The notes: generated by a model not told the origin, from the letters alone. DNA of 35,307 nt from Candidatus Cloacimonadota bacterium (GCA_012522635.1 JAAYKA010000050.1:1-35307), one strand, 5' to 3'; counted from the first letter of the stretch, positions 1 to 9,417 are shown. Program-made: numbers and translations.

Positions 1-123
1 ACAGCCCGATTCTGGGACGGGGGACTCACAAATGTCTATGAACGAACTCTCTTTTTGGAATCAAGAGTGAAGCTGAGGGCGGATTATCCTGCACCCTCCA
101 AATATGAACTTCTGGAAAAATAA
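1..123 (+). CDS. C-terminal end of an unrecognised protein (partial)
   Basis: Frame 1 is open from the window edge to a TAA at 121-123, giving the last 40 residues, which end in SKYELLEK. The start lies outside the window. The segment is hydrophilic with mixed charge and has no membrane segment or motif I recognise. It ends 64 bases before the efflux operon on the same strand. Reading as coding rests only on the open frame and the good placement of the stop, so it may be a chance frame. Confidence 0.5.
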   Translation, partial: TARFWDGGLTNVYERTLFLESRVKLRADYPAPSKYELLEK

Positions 124-124
124 C

Positions 125-130
125 TTGACA
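125..130 (+). promoter_or_regulatory. TTGACA, possible -35 element of the efflux operon
   Basis: A perfect TTGACA hexamer lies 57 bases before the ATG at 188, followed by an AAAT run. No good TATAAT-like hexamer sits 16-18 bases downstream, so the promoter call is tentative. The same hexamer, usually followed by A-rich sequence, recurs before several other transcription units of this window. Confidence 0.3.
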
Positions 131-187
131 AAATAGCCGCTATCAGAAACGTGAACAAACTTAACACTGAATATTATGGATTTTAAT

Positions 188-1552
188 ATGCAAATAAATG
201 GATTTAAACGCCTTTTCTTCATCCTGATTCTGATCCTGATGGCCCCGCTTTGGGCACAGAAACTCAGCCTGGAAGAGGCGCTGCAACTGGCTTTGGAGAA
301 CAACCCTTCCTGGCAGGCGAAGCTCGCAGAAGCTGAAATCACCCACGAAACGGCAAACGTGGCACTGAGCAGCTTTTTGCCCTCTCTAAAGCTTGACGGA
401 GCATGGATTTACATGGACCCGGCGCAAAGCGTGCAAACCAGCTTTGGCCCCGTCGTCCTGAATAAGGATATGCGCCAGTTTGGCCTCACGCTCACCCAGC
501 CAATTTTTATGGGTGGCAGAGCTTGGCAGGCATATCAGATGGCAAAACTGGGAGAACAACTGTCCCAAATCGGCCTCGAATCAGAACGTTTGAGCCTGAT
601 GACCAATGTCAACACCCTCTTTTTGACCCTGCTCCAGGCGCAGGACCTGCAAAAAATAGCGGAACTGGACAGACAATCCGCCTCTCTGAATCTTGAAATC
701 GCCCAGATAAAGTATGACAACGGCCTGCTTTCAAATGCCGATTTTCTGCTTTTCAAAAGCCAGCTCGCCTCCAAGGAAGTGAAGATTCTCCAATCTGCAA
801 CAGCTCTACAGCTTTCCCGTCTTCAGCTTAAAAACATGCTGGACTTGGACTATCTTCCTCTGGCACAGGAGCTTCCTGAAATCGACAACGACCCAATTCT
901 GATGATTTTGGACGGCTATGGAGCCGATGAAGTGGCAAACCTCAGCCAAAACGCGCTGAACCAGAGCAAACAAACCAGCAGCGCGTTGAAAGCCTTGGAA
1001 GGCAGTCTGGAGCTTTCCCGCCGCGGCATGCAGATTGCCAAAGGCTCGTTTTTGCCCACCATAATGCTTGTTGGCAGCAGCAATTTCAATGAAAATGGAC
1101 TCGACCGCTATAAGTTCAATAATTCCAACCAGATAATGCTGACAGCCTCCCTGCCTCTGCTTCCCCAGCTTGGCAGCGTGGCTGAACATAAAAAAGCCCA
1201 ATTAACCCACCGCAAAGCACTTCTGGAAACCAAAGCCGCCACCGACGCCATCTTGCTGGGCACAGAAGCCGCGGTTTTAAACTTGGTGGGAGCCGCGAAG
1301 CAATTCCGGGCAAGTTCTGTCGCTCTGGACTATACCAGACAGAGCTATCTGCAACTGCAGGAACGCTTTCGTCTGGAGCTCATCTCTTCCAAAGACCTGC
1401 TGGACGCGGAACTGATGCTTTCCGCAGCGAGGATTTCCCATTCCAACGCGGTGTTTGATTACCACAAGGCTCGCATCGCTCTGATGCAGGTTCTGGCTTT
1501 TGAAACCCCACAACAGCTTGATGCAATAATAATTTCGGGAGCAAACCCATGA
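188..1552 (+). CDS. TolC-family outer membrane efflux channel
   Basis: This is the outer-membrane exit duct of a tripartite pump. The first 24 residues from ATG 188 form a signal peptide (KRLFFILILILMAPLWAQ), followed by LSLEEALQLALENNPSWQA, the usual N-terminal signature of OEP/TolC proteins, and then two long alpha-helical repeat halves typical of Pfam OEP. At 454 residues it has normal family length. An in-frame ATG exists at 176, but 188 is preferred because a GGA lies 7 bases before it and the signal peptide then starts cleanly. The stop overlaps the adaptor start as ATGA, so the genes are translationally coupled with the adaptor and the RND permease. The substrate cannot be told from sequence. 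Confidence 0.93.
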   Translation: MQINGFKRLFFILILILMAPLWAQKLSLEEALQLALENNPSWQAKLAEAEITHETANVALSSFLPSLKLDGAWIYMDPAQSVQTSFGPVVLNKDMRQFGLTLTQPIFMGGRAWQAYQMAKLGEQLSQIGLESERLSLMTNVNTLFLTLLQAQDLQKIAELDRQSASLNLEIAQIKYDNGLLSNADFLLFKSQLASKEVKILQSATALQLSRLQLKNMLDLDYLPLAQELPEIDNDPILMILDGYGADEVANLSQNALNQSKQTSSALKALEGSLELSRRGMQIAKGSFLPTIMLVGSSNFNENGLDRYKFNNSNQIMLTASLPLLPQLGSVAEHKKAQLTHRKALLETKAATDAILLGTEAAVLNLVGAAKQFRASSVALDYTRQSYLQLQERFRLELISSKDLLDAELMLSAARISHSNAVFDYHKARIALMQVLAFETPQQLDAIIISGANP

Positions 1553-2619
1553 AAAAAAGATACATTTTAATCATCCTGGTCATCGCATTGCTCGGATTAT
1601 CCTCCTGCAAACGCGGCAAAAACAGCGACCAAAAAACCGATGATGAAACGCAACCCGTTACGGTGGAAACTCTTAGCCTGAGACCGCTGGACGATTTTAT
1701 CACCGTTCACGGCAAACTTGAAGGCATCTCCAACGTCACCATGAGCAGCATCGCCTCCGGGCGCGTCCTGCAACTTTATAAAAAACTGGGCGACCACGTG
1801 AATATCGGAGAGCGCATCGGCAAAATGGAAAATGAAGGCTATCAATATCGACTGGATCAAGCCAGAGCCGGGCTTTCCTCTGCCCAAGCGACCTTCGACA
1901 CGGCTCAACGAAACAAAAATTACGCCGAGGAATCGCGCGCCAAAAACCTCATTTCCCAAGCCGAATACAACAACGCCATCAGTGCCTACGAGGGCGCGAA
2001 AGCTTCGCTGGACGGCGCGAAAGCGGGTCTGGAAGCAGCTCGCAGCAGCATGGATGGCTCATATTTCACAGCTCCGGAAGCAGGCACCATCACAAACCTT
2101 TATATCGCGACGGGACAGTTTGTTGCGCAGGGACAGCCAGTTGTAACCATCACCAACGCCAGCAGCCTCGTCCTCAGAACCGGAGTGGGAGAAAGCCAGA
2201 TTTCCAAGCTGCGCCGGGGGCAAAAAGCAACCATTATCTACCCCGGCAAGGAACCCATTTCAGCCACCGTATCAGGCTTTGGCATCACACCTTTACCCGG
2301 CTCCGCGAGCTATCCTCTCGAAATCGACCTTGCCAACCCCAGCGGACTTTTGCCCGGCATGGTGGTAACCGCCAAAATTCTCACCGAAACCCACTCGGAA
2401 ATGCTTTATTCCACCATCACAAATTTCAAGGCGGAGTTTGGCAAATACTATGTCTATGTGATTGATAAAAAGAACGTTGCGCACAAACGTGAAGTGACGC
2501 TGGGCAAGATAATCGGAGAATTCGCCATCATCGAAAGCGGTTTGAAACCGGGAGACCGCATCGTCACCAGCGGCGCGGACAACCTTGAGGATGGAGCTAA
2601 AGTTCAGGTTAGGAACTAA
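1549..2619 (+). CDS. RND efflux periplasmic adaptor (membrane fusion) lipoprotein
   Basis: This is the HlyD/AcrA-type adaptor joining the RND permease to the TolC-like channel. It has a lipoprotein signal peptide with lipobox LSSC (Cys20), so it should be lipid-anchored. After that come a barrel-sandwich half (GRVLQLYKKLGDHVNIGERIGKM, about residues 70-92), an alpha-hairpin rich in Ala/Gln (about 100-170), the second barrel-sandwich half (FTAPEAGTITNLYIATGQFV, about 173-193) and a C-terminal beta-barrel and membrane-proximal part. At 356 aa it is normal for AcrA-type proteins. GGGAG lies 7 bases before the ATG, the start overlaps the upstream stop, and the RND gene follows after 3 bases. Confidence 0.94.
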   Translation: MKKRYILIILVIALLGLSSCKRGKNSDQKTDDETQPVTVETLSLRPLDDFITVHGKLEGISNVTMSSIASGRVLQLYKKLGDHVNIGERIGKMENEGYQYRLDQARAGLSSAQATFDTAQRNKNYAEESRAKNLISQAEYNNAISAYEGAKASLDGAKAGLEAARSSMDGSYFTAPEAGTITNLYIATGQFVAQGQPVVTITNASSLVLRTGVGESQISKLRRGQKATIIYPGKEPISATVSGFGITPLPGSASYPLEIDLANPSGLLPGMVVTAKILTETHSEMLYSTITNFKAEFGKYYVYVIDKKNVAHKREVTLGKIIGEFAIIESGLKPGDRIVTSGADNLEDGAKVQVRN

Positions 2620-2622
2620 ACC

Positions 2623-5600
2623 ATGAAAATTGCTGACCTTTCAATCAGATACTCCGTTTTGATTAACATGCTGGTGATTGCCATTGTGATTATGGGCGTG
2701 ATTTCCATGGTTCGCATGCCCCGGGAAGAGTTTCCCGCTGTGGAATTTGGCCGCGTCATCGTTGTGGTGGTCTATCCCGGCGCTTCGCCTCAGGAGATGG
2801 AAGAACTTGTTACAAACAAGGTGGAAACAGGCCTCAACAATCTTCCCAAGCTGGACAGCATCGAAAGCATAACCGAAGAAAGCAGCTCCACGGTTATCGT
2901 TTCCTTCGAAACAGGTGTGGATTCTGAAGAAGCCTACGACCTGGTGACCCGCGAAATGAGCAAGATAAACGATTTGCCCAGCGAAGCGATGGACCCCGTC
3001 ATCATCAGGCTCAGCATGCGCGAACTCAACCCCATCTCCCAACTCGTTGTGAGTGGGGATTTTACACCTCTCGCTCTGCGTGAGCTGGCAAATGAGCTGC
3101 GCGATGGTATCTTGAAATTGCCGGATATTTCCAAAGCAGAATTGATTGGCGCCCGTGACCACCAAATCTGGGTGGATGTGGACCAAGCCAGGATAGATGC
3201 ATACGGGTTAAGTCTTTCCGATGTTTCCGCCGTTTTGCAGGGACGCAATCTGAACATTCCCGGCGGCACCGCAAAATATGGCAACACCGAATTTTTGGTG
3301 CGCGCTTTGGGGCAATTCAACTCCATGGACGAGATTGGCAGGATGATTTTAACTTCCGACGCATCAGGGCGTTCCATCGTTGTCAACGACATTGCCACCG
3401 TGCGCGATACCCTTTCAAAATCCCAAACCATTGCCAAGCTTAACGGCCAGGAAGGCATCAGCGTTTTCTTATATAAAAAAGGCGATAGCAACATCATCAA
3501 AGTGATGGAACGGGTTCGGGAATACATCACAGAATTTGAAGCATCCCATCCCGGAGCCAAAATTAGCGTGCGCAATGACGGCTCCATCGACGTCAAAAAT
3601 GGCATCGGCGCTCTCAGCAACAGCGCTCTGATGGGCATCCTGCTGGTTTTTGGCGCCTTGCTGCTCTTTTTGGGCTGGCGCAATGCCGCATTTGCCTCAA
3701 CCGGCATCCCTCTTTCCCTGCTGATTACTTTCATAATAGTGCCGCTTTTTGGCGTAACCCTCAATAATTTCACCATCTTCGCTCTCATCATCGTGGTGGG
3801 CATGGTGGTGGATAATTCCATCGTGGTGTTGGAAAACATCCAACGGCACAAGGAAATGGGCTTGGATCATCGCGCTTCCATCGTGTCCGGAGTAGACCAA
3901 ATCATCTCCCCCGTTTTTGCATCCACTTTGACCACAGTGGCGGCTTTTATGCCCATGCTGCTCACAGGCGGCATCATGGGTCAATTTCTATCGGTTTTTC
4001 CCATCGTGGTCAGCGTCGCGCTGTTGGCTTCGTGGTTCCAATCCATGGTGATTTTGCCCACAAACGTATATCAGTTCGGACGCGGCATTTCTGGAGGTGA
4101 AGACCGTACCACCCGCATGATTCGGCCTATTAACAGATTTTATCGCAAGGTGATAACCCGTGCCCTGAAACACCGCGGCTGGGTTTTGGGCGGAACGCTT
4201 TTACTTCTTTTTATTTCTATTCTGGTGTTGTTCAGTGGCGCCATCCGGTTCGAGTTTTTCCCCGGCTCGCTCTCTCAAACCATTAGCCTGGAATTATATA
4301 CGCCGCTGGGCACATCGCTGGAAGAAACAAACCGCGTGGTGAGCCTCGTGGAACAAAAGATTCTTTCGCTGAAACACAAGGATGATATCGAATTCGTGGT
4401 CTCAAACGTTGGTTCCCTCAGCAGCCAGGGCATACGGGAAAACAAAACCTCCAACGCGGGCCTCAGAATCGATCTTGTCCCGCTTAAAAAGATGAAATCC
4501 ACCCACGAAGAAATCAAAAATGAAATCCGCGAATATCTGGACACGCTCCCCGGGCTATACAATTATAAATTCAGCACTTCCCAAGCCGGTCCGCCCTTGG
4601 GCAAGGATGTGGATATCCGCATTAAAGGCAAAGACTTGGAGCGCCTGGTCTATATCAGTGATGTGGTGAAATCCAGCCTGAAAAAGATACCCGGTGTCAA
4701 AGATATTGACGACAGCAACGACCCCGGCAAGATGGAAGCCCGCATCGTGATGAACCAGGAAAGGCTCTCCATGTATGGGCTCAGCGTTGCCCAGGTTGCC
4801 TCTGCCATCCGCTTGGCAAGCGCGGGCAGTGAAGTAACCCGTTTTCGCGGAAACGGCGTGGACGAAATTCCCATTGTGGTGAAATTGGACGACCGCTATA
4901 CCCAGGATTTTGAAACCCTGAAAGACCTCAAAGTGAGAAGCCGCACAGGAATGCTGGTTCCCATCCGCGAACTGGCGGATTTTGACATCGGCAGCAGCAT
5001 CTCCCGCATTACTCACGACAATGGAGACCGCGTTCTTTCCGTAACCGCTTCCGTGGGCGAGTATTACGAAGGCAAAACCCGCAAAAAACGCAGCACTCAG
5101 GAAGTGGTGAATATCCTGAGCGGAAGCAAACTCCGCTCCACACAGGGCACGCTGGCAAACTTTGAACAGCGCTTCCCAGGCTACACCATGGAATTCGGCG
5201 GTGTTCAAAAACATCAAAACGAATCCTACAGCTCTCTGGGAATCGGTTTCCTGATTGCTTTACTGGCGATTTTCACCATCCTTGCCTCACAGTTCCGCAG
5301 CTATGTGCAGCCGCTGATCGTGATGGCAACCATCCCGCTTGCTTTCATCGGCGTGGTGATTGGGCTACTAATCACCCGGCTTTCCTTTTCGCTGAACACT
5401 ATGCTTTCACTGGTGGCACTGGCTGGTGTGGTGGTAAACAATGCCATTCTGCTGATTGATTTTATCAACCAGGAAAGAGAGCAGGGCGCCGATCGCTGGC
5501 ACGCAATCATCAACAGCGGTTCAGCCAGGCTGCGTCCCATCATTTTGACCACCGCCACCACCGTGGCTGGAATGCTGCCCCTGGTTTTTTCCACCGATCC

Positions 5601-5778
5601 TTCCTCTCAGGTGTGGCGTCCTCTGGCTGTGACTTTTGCCTTTGGGCTCAGCTTTGCCACTCTCATCACATTGTTCGTGATACCAGTTCTTTACAGCGCA
5701 GTGGATTCCTTTTTCGGCCTCCTGAAAATGACTCGCTTCAAGGAACACACAAAGTTCGAAGATGCCGGTGTGGAATAA
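2623..5778 (+). CDS. RND-family efflux permease (AcrB/HAE1-like)
   Basis: This is a 1051-aa inner-membrane RND permease driven by ion motive force. The AcrB architecture is visible: a first membrane helix at the N-terminus (IRYSVLINMLVIAIVIMGVISMV), a large periplasmic porter domain, a helix block around residues 335-480, a second porter domain, and a terminal helix block around 865-1035. TM4 carries GMVVDNSIVVLEN, so the first AcrB relay Asp is kept (D397) but the second is Asn (N398). TM10 carries VVNNAILLIDF, with Asn939 where AcrB has Lys940. These changes occur in other divergent HAE-type pumps. AGGA lies 7 bases before the ATG. It is the third gene of the operon. Substrates are unknown; drugs, bile-like compounds or lipids are all possible. 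Confidence 0.94.
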   Translation: MKIADLSIRYSVLINMLVIAIVIMGVISMVRMPREEFPAVEFGRVIVVVVYPGASPQEMEELVTNKVETGLNNLPKLDSIESITEESSSTVIVSFETGVDSEEAYDLVTREMSKINDLPSEAMDPVIIRLSMRELNPISQLVVSGDFTPLALRELANELRDGILKLPDISKAELIGARDHQIWVDVDQARIDAYGLSLSDVSAVLQGRNLNIPGGTAKYGNTEFLVRALGQFNSMDEIGRMILTSDASGRSIVVNDIATVRDTLSKSQTIAKLNGQEGISVFLYKKGDSNIIKVMERVREYITEFEASHPGAKISVRNDGSIDVKNGIGALSNSALMGILLVFGALLLFLGWRNAAFASTGIPLSLLITFIIVPLFGVTLNNFTIFALIIVVGMVVDNSIVVLENIQRHKEMGLDHRASIVSGVDQIISPVFASTLTTVAAFMPMLLTGGIMGQFLSVFPIVVSVALLASWFQSMVILPTNVYQFGRGISGGEDRTTRMIRPINRFYRKVITRALKHRGWVLGGTLLLLFISILVLFSGAIRFEFFPGSLSQTISLELYTPLGTSLEETNRVVSLVEQKILSLKHKDDIEFVVSNVGSLSSQGIRENKTSNAGLRIDLVPLKKMKSTHEEIKNEIREYLDTLPGLYNYKFSTSQAGPPLGKDVDIRIKGKDLERLVYISDVVKSSLKKIPGVKDIDDSNDPGKMEARIVMNQERLSMYGLSVAQVASAIRLASAGSEVTRFRGNGVDEIPIVVKLDDRYTQDFETLKDLKVRSRTGMLVPIRELADFDIGSSISRITHDNGDRVLSVTASVGEYYEGKTRKKRSTQEVVNILSGSKLRSTQGTLANFEQRFPGYTMEFGGVQKHQNESYSSLGIGFLIALLAIFTILASQFRSYVQPLIVMATIPLAFIGVVIGLLITRLSFSLNTMLSLVALAGVVVNNAILLIDFINQEREQGADRWHAIINSGSARLRPIILTTATTVAGMLPLVFSTDPSSQVWRPLAVTFAFGLSFATLITLFVIPVLYSAVDSFFGLLKMTRFKEHTKFEDAGVE

Positions 5779-5828
5779 TTCCTGGATGTCTTTTTGATTT
5801 TCCAAACATAGAGTTACCTCGCATCAAT

Positions 5829-6142
5829 ATATGAACGAGCCTCTTGATTTCAGGCGCCCAGTGCCCTAAACCTTTGTATCGCCAATGTTTGGCTTTTGAA
5901 ACATAAGGGAGACATAAGGCGGCAAGCAGGAAGCACCAGGTTTCCCCAACATAGACGGCCTTCTAAAGCCTGCCCTCAAGCCTGTTCCGCTCTTGCTTCT
6001 GGCTCAGCAGTAACTGCATTTCATCCCCTGAGCATCCCATTTTTTTGGCGGGATGATAATGAGGCATGAATGTGGCACACATGGGCCAGGGTCAAGGGCG
6101 GATTAAGGTTGCATCCTACTTCACGATACAGGTGAACATATC
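5829..6142 (+). repeat. Dispersed intergenic element, copy A (314 bp)
   Basis: This matches the reverse complement of 16715-17028 over its full length without gaps. I count about 34 mismatches, or about 89% identity. Similarity stops abruptly at both ends. Both ends carry short related termini (ATATG at the left end, GATATG on the opposite strand at the right end). It lies between the convergent efflux permease and DUF4249 genes and covers the last 27 bases of the DUF4249 reading frame, including its stop. Inside, ACATAAGG occurs twice at 11-bp spacing (5901-5908 and 5912-5919). No transposase is encoded. It fills nearly all of the 337-base gap between the genes; the remaining 5779-5828 shows nothing. 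Confidence 0.9.
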
Positions 6143-7042
6143 TATGGAACTGGCGGAACCGAAATAGCCCAGGGCGTTGTTCACACCGCCGTGTAAATAG
6201 CCTTCCTCCATGAAGTTATAGTTGTAATAATTTTCGTCCACGATTCTGAGACGGAGACGATAGCGGCCATAGAAAAAGAAGGCAACGGAATAGTTGTTTA
6301 AAACAATGTAGTTGTCGGGCAGGTCGGGCAACGGGGCGGAGTTGAATCGATACATCATGTTGATGCGGCGTGGGGGGCGTCCGGCATTGTAGGCAGCTTC
6401 AATTTCGGCTGAGGGTTGCGTATCTTCCAAAAGTGGTGAGGTATATTCCAGCTCGGTGCTAAAATCTTCCAAACAGTATGTTTCCACCGCCATATACATG
6501 GTGCCGGAATGGATGCCGGTATTGACAATGGCGGGAAAATCGCTGTCGATGCGGCTTAATTGAATCTCGTTTTGGGTGTTGGCGTCCAAGGACCAGCCGA
6601 TTCCGGGCGGATTTGTGTTCCAGGGATTTGGTTCGGCATGGATGCAGGGTGGGACTGTGGTTTCTGCGCTGATGAGTTTATCGAAGCCGGGGATTCTGAC
6701 TTCGATGCGATAGCGGTGTTCAGGCTGGATGATGTTTTCCGCCGTGTCGATATATTTGAATTTAAAATCGTGAAGAGCGGGGCTGAGTTCAAATTCGAGC
6801 CCGGTATCCAAGTCCCGGACAGTGATTTCGGCGTCCCAAACGAAAAGCTCCAAAGGATTAAAGTTTTCGATGGTGGAACTGCGGGTCACATAGACCGGGT
6901 ATTCCAGACCAATGGGTTTGCCTGCCACGAGCAAGCCGGCAAGAGTGTGGACTTCGCCTTCAAAGCGCGGTCCGCTGGTATTTTGGCAGGCCGTGAGGGC
7001 AAAAAGCAACAGGAAAAGCGCGAAGGAAAGCTTTTTCACCAT
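6116..7042 (-). CDS. DUF4249-like lipoprotein, partner of the TonB receptor
   Basis: A 308-aa lipoprotein with signal peptide and lipobox LTAC (Cys19), so it is membrane-anchored on the periplasmic side or at the surface. The beta-rich body with LVAGKPIGLEYPVYVTRS near the N-terminus, the pattern EITVRDLDTG around residue 76 and the closing YFGSASSIDMF resemble DUF4249 proteins, which commonly sit beside TonB-dependent receptors with a CarboxypepD_reg-like domain. The assignment comes from pattern and context. Its ATG overlaps the stop of the receptor gene by 7 bases, so the two are coupled. The last codons and the TAG stop lie inside intergenic element copy A. The inverted copy has CAG at the matching codon, so one C-to-T change makes this stop. 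Function is unknown; a role in nutrient uptake is likely. Confidence 0.75.
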   Translation of the reverse strand: MVKKLSFALFLLLFALTACQNTSGPRFEGEVHTLAGLLVAGKPIGLEYPVYVTRSSTIENFNPLELFVWDAEITVRDLDTGLEFELSPALHDFKFKYIDTAENIIQPEHRYRIEVRIPGFDKLISAETTVPPCIHAEPNPWNTNPPGIGWSLDANTQNEIQLSRIDSDFPAIVNTGIHSGTMYMAVETYCLEDFSTELEYTSPLLEDTQPSAEIEAAYNAGRPPRRINMMYRFNSAPLPDLPDNYIVLNNYSVAFFFYGRYRLRLRIVDENYYNYNFMEEGYLHGGVNNALGYFGSASSIDMFTCIVK

Positions 7043-9363
7043 GTGATGTTCACTCCCAGAAAAGGCAGGATGGGAAACTGGTTGCCATCCTGAGCTTGCA
7101 GACTTAAGGTCATATCTTCTTGAGCTTCAAGGCTGTAGCTGCGGAAGCTGACGTTTTTGCGGTTAAAGATGTTAATCACGTCAAAATAGGGTTCAATGGT
7201 TCCCCAGCGATTGTGCCACTGCAGTTTGGCGCTCATATCCAGACGTAAATAGTTGGGCAGGCGTTGACCATCTTTATAGCTATAGATGATGCTGAAGTTT
7301 TCGCCATCGAAATAGATTCTTTCCGGAATTTCCACAGGCTGACCGGAATTGAAGCTTAAATTCAGCCCCAGTTTGAAATCCGCCCCAAAAGGTTGCCAGC
7401 CGGTGTTTTCGCTGATGTTATAGTTTTCCACCACGGTGAGGCTGTGGCTGCGGTCGAAACGGGGGAAAAAAGGAAGCGGTTCCCCGGTGAGGGGATCAAG
7501 ATTCATGCCATCGATTTTGCGGCGGGCGCGGCTGAAGGTGTAGCCCGCGAAGCCTTCCAGGCCGTTCCAATCGTTGCGCAGAAGCACTTCGAAGCCCAGG
7601 GCATGTCCGGTTCCGGAACGCATGGCGTCAGAAAGGGTGCCGGTTTCGTTGTTCCAGTTGAAAAACGTGTTATAGTCGAGCTGGAGCAAGTTTTTATAGT
7701 CCTTGTAATAGACTTCGGTTTCCAGGGCGAGATGCCTGCCCAAACGTCTGTTGTAGCCAATAATATAATGTAGCGCCTTGGCTGGGGGCATGGTTCCTTC
7801 CACTGGAATCCAAACGTCGAAGGGCGTGCTTATATCCATGGACAGCAATGCCAAATATTGGTTAAAGGTGCCAAAATTCAGGTAGATGGCTTCGCCGGCG
7901 TCCAGAGTCCATTTGAAGGAAAGCCGCGGCTCCAGATTGAAGTAGGAAGCGGCGGGAACCTGGGGCGGATGGATTTTCAGGGTTTGATACCAGTTTGCCC
8001 TCAAGCCTGGTTGCAGAGTCCACAAGGGGTTTATCACCCAGCTATCCTGCAGGAAAACCGAGGAGGTGAGCGAAGAGATTTTGGCGTCTGGAAGTCCGCT
8101 GGGGTCAACCTGATAGGAGGTTTCCACTTTCAGGGAAGTATCGTTGTATTTCAGTTCGAAACCGCCTTCCAGTTCGTGGCTATTGTTGGGTTTAAAATTG
8201 AATATGCCGCGGGTGGTGAGGTCTTTGATGAAGTTGTCGCTGCCAAAGATGGTTTCTTCGCCATCCGCGGAAATCTGGCCCATGCTGCTGTTGAACTGGC
8301 TTCCTGCCACCACAAAGTTTGAATAGAGCCGGGGTGAAAACAGGTGCATCCAGCGGGCGGAGACAGTTTTGTTTCCCCAATCGACATCCAGGACGCTGCC
8401 CAAATCGTAGATCATGTCGTCACGTCCCAGATAGGCGCTGAAGCTGAGCTTGTTTGCGGGGTTGATATCCCAATTCACTTTCGCGTGGCCATCGTAGAAA
8501 TAATAATTTGGCAATGCATCGTAAATGGCTTTGAGCAATTCCAGATAGGTGCGGCGGAAGGATGCCATGTAGGAGCCGCTTTGGCTGCCAAGTTTCCAGG
8601 GTCCTTCCAGGGTGGCGGAACTGGAAATCAGGCTTAGGCGTCCCACGCCGTGGTGTTCAACCCTGTTTCCCTGGCGGTTTGTGACGTCCAGAACCGAGGA
8701 AAGCCGTCCGCCATATTTTGCGGGATAGCCGCCTTTAATCAGTTCCACGTTTTCCACGGCGTCGGTGTTGAAAGTGCTGAAAAGCCCGCCCAGATGGCTG
8801 GGGTTGTAAACATCGATATCGTCAAGCAGGATGAGGTTTTCATCTGGTGAACCGCCCCGGATGTAGAGCCCGGAAAAGAAATCCGAAATGGGCATCACGC
8901 CCGGGAGGGTGAGCACGGCTCGGAAAACGTCCGCTTCCGCGGTGGAGACAACGTTTTGGATTTCCTCCCTGCCACGGTTGATGGAGCTGGCCCTAATCAC
9001 GGGACCATCCATGCCTTTTTCGCTTTCCGCGGTCACCACAATTTTGCCCAGTTCCACAGAGCTTTTTGTGAGCTGGACGTTCAGGGTTATCTCATCCGAA
9101 AGCGCGCGGACGGTGATGTTTTGGCTTTCGCGTTGATGGGAGACAAGGGAAAAATTCAGTTGAAAAGTGCCGGTTTGGTTCAGCGAGATGACATAGTAAC
9201 CCTGTTTATTTGTTTGAGTGCCAATCTTTGTGCCGCTTACGGAAACGTTCACAAATTGGATGGGTTCGCCGCTGTCGGCACGGGTCACAAAACCGCTCAC
9301 GGTGGCGGCATACAGGTTTGTAAGCAGCAGGATGAGCAGGGTGAAAGTCAGGCGTTTTTGCAC
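7036..9363 (-). CDS. TonB-dependent outer membrane receptor with CarboxypepD_reg-like domain
   Basis: A 775-aa outer-membrane receptor that should import a substrate using TonB energy. It has a signal peptide (residues 1-20), a CarboxypepD_reg-like domain (about 20-100: SGFVTRADSGEPIQFVNVSV, then GYYVISL), a plug (about 105-230, with LPGVMPISDFFSGLYIRGGS, ILLDDIDVYNPSHLGGLFS and VELIKGGYPAKYGGRLSSVLD) and a C-terminal 22-strand-type barrel ending in Trp775, as usual for outer-membrane barrels. The start is GTG: AGGAGA lies 5 bases before it and the signal peptide begins there. It overlaps the DUF4249 gene downstream. The substrate is unknown. Confidence 0.9.
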   Translation of the reverse strand: MQKRLTFTLLILLLTNLYAATVSGFVTRADSGEPIQFVNVSVSGTKIGTQTNKQGYYVISLNQTGTFQLNFSLVSHQRESQNITVRALSDEITLNVQLTKSSVELGKIVVTAESEKGMDGPVIRASSINRGREEIQNVVSTAEADVFRAVLTLPGVMPISDFFSGLYIRGGSPDENLILLDDIDVYNPSHLGGLFSTFNTDAVENVELIKGGYPAKYGGRLSSVLDVTNRQGNRVEHHGVGRLSLISSSATLEGPWKLGSQSGSYMASFRRTYLELLKAIYDALPNYYFYDGHAKVNWDINPANKLSFSAYLGRDDMIYDLGSVLDVDWGNKTVSARWMHLFSPRLYSNFVVAGSQFNSSMGQISADGEETIFGSDNFIKDLTTRGIFNFKPNNSHELEGGFELKYNDTSLKVETSYQVDPSGLPDAKISSLTSSVFLQDSWVINPLWTLQPGLRANWYQTLKIHPPQVPAASYFNLEPRLSFKWTLDAGEAIYLNFGTFNQYLALLSMDISTPFDVWIPVEGTMPPAKALHYIIGYNRRLGRHLALETEVYYKDYKNLLQLDYNTFFNWNNETGTLSDAMRSGTGHALGFEVLLRNDWNGLEGFAGYTFSRARRKIDGMNLDPLTGEPLPFFPRFDRSHSLTVVENYNISENTGWQPFGADFKLGLNLSFNSGQPVEIPERIYFDGENFSIIYSYKDGQRLPNYLRLDMSAKLQWHNRWGTIEPYFDVINIFNRKNVSFRSYSLEAQEDMTLSLQAQDGNQFPILPFLGVNITW

Positions 9364-9417
9364 TCAATCTCCTATCGTGTTCTTTGAAGGTTCAATCATT
9401 TGGAGGGGGCATGGATT

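Noticed and set aside
2934-3851. 305-codon open frame on minus inside the RND permease
   Set aside because: It is a shadow of the permease; the translation is rich in Ser, Arg and Met with no motif.
6027-6057. Hairpin with a T run in element copy A as terminator of the efflux operon
   Set aside because: The CATCCC/GGGATG stem has the T run inside its loop, not after it, and the stem is broken in copy B.
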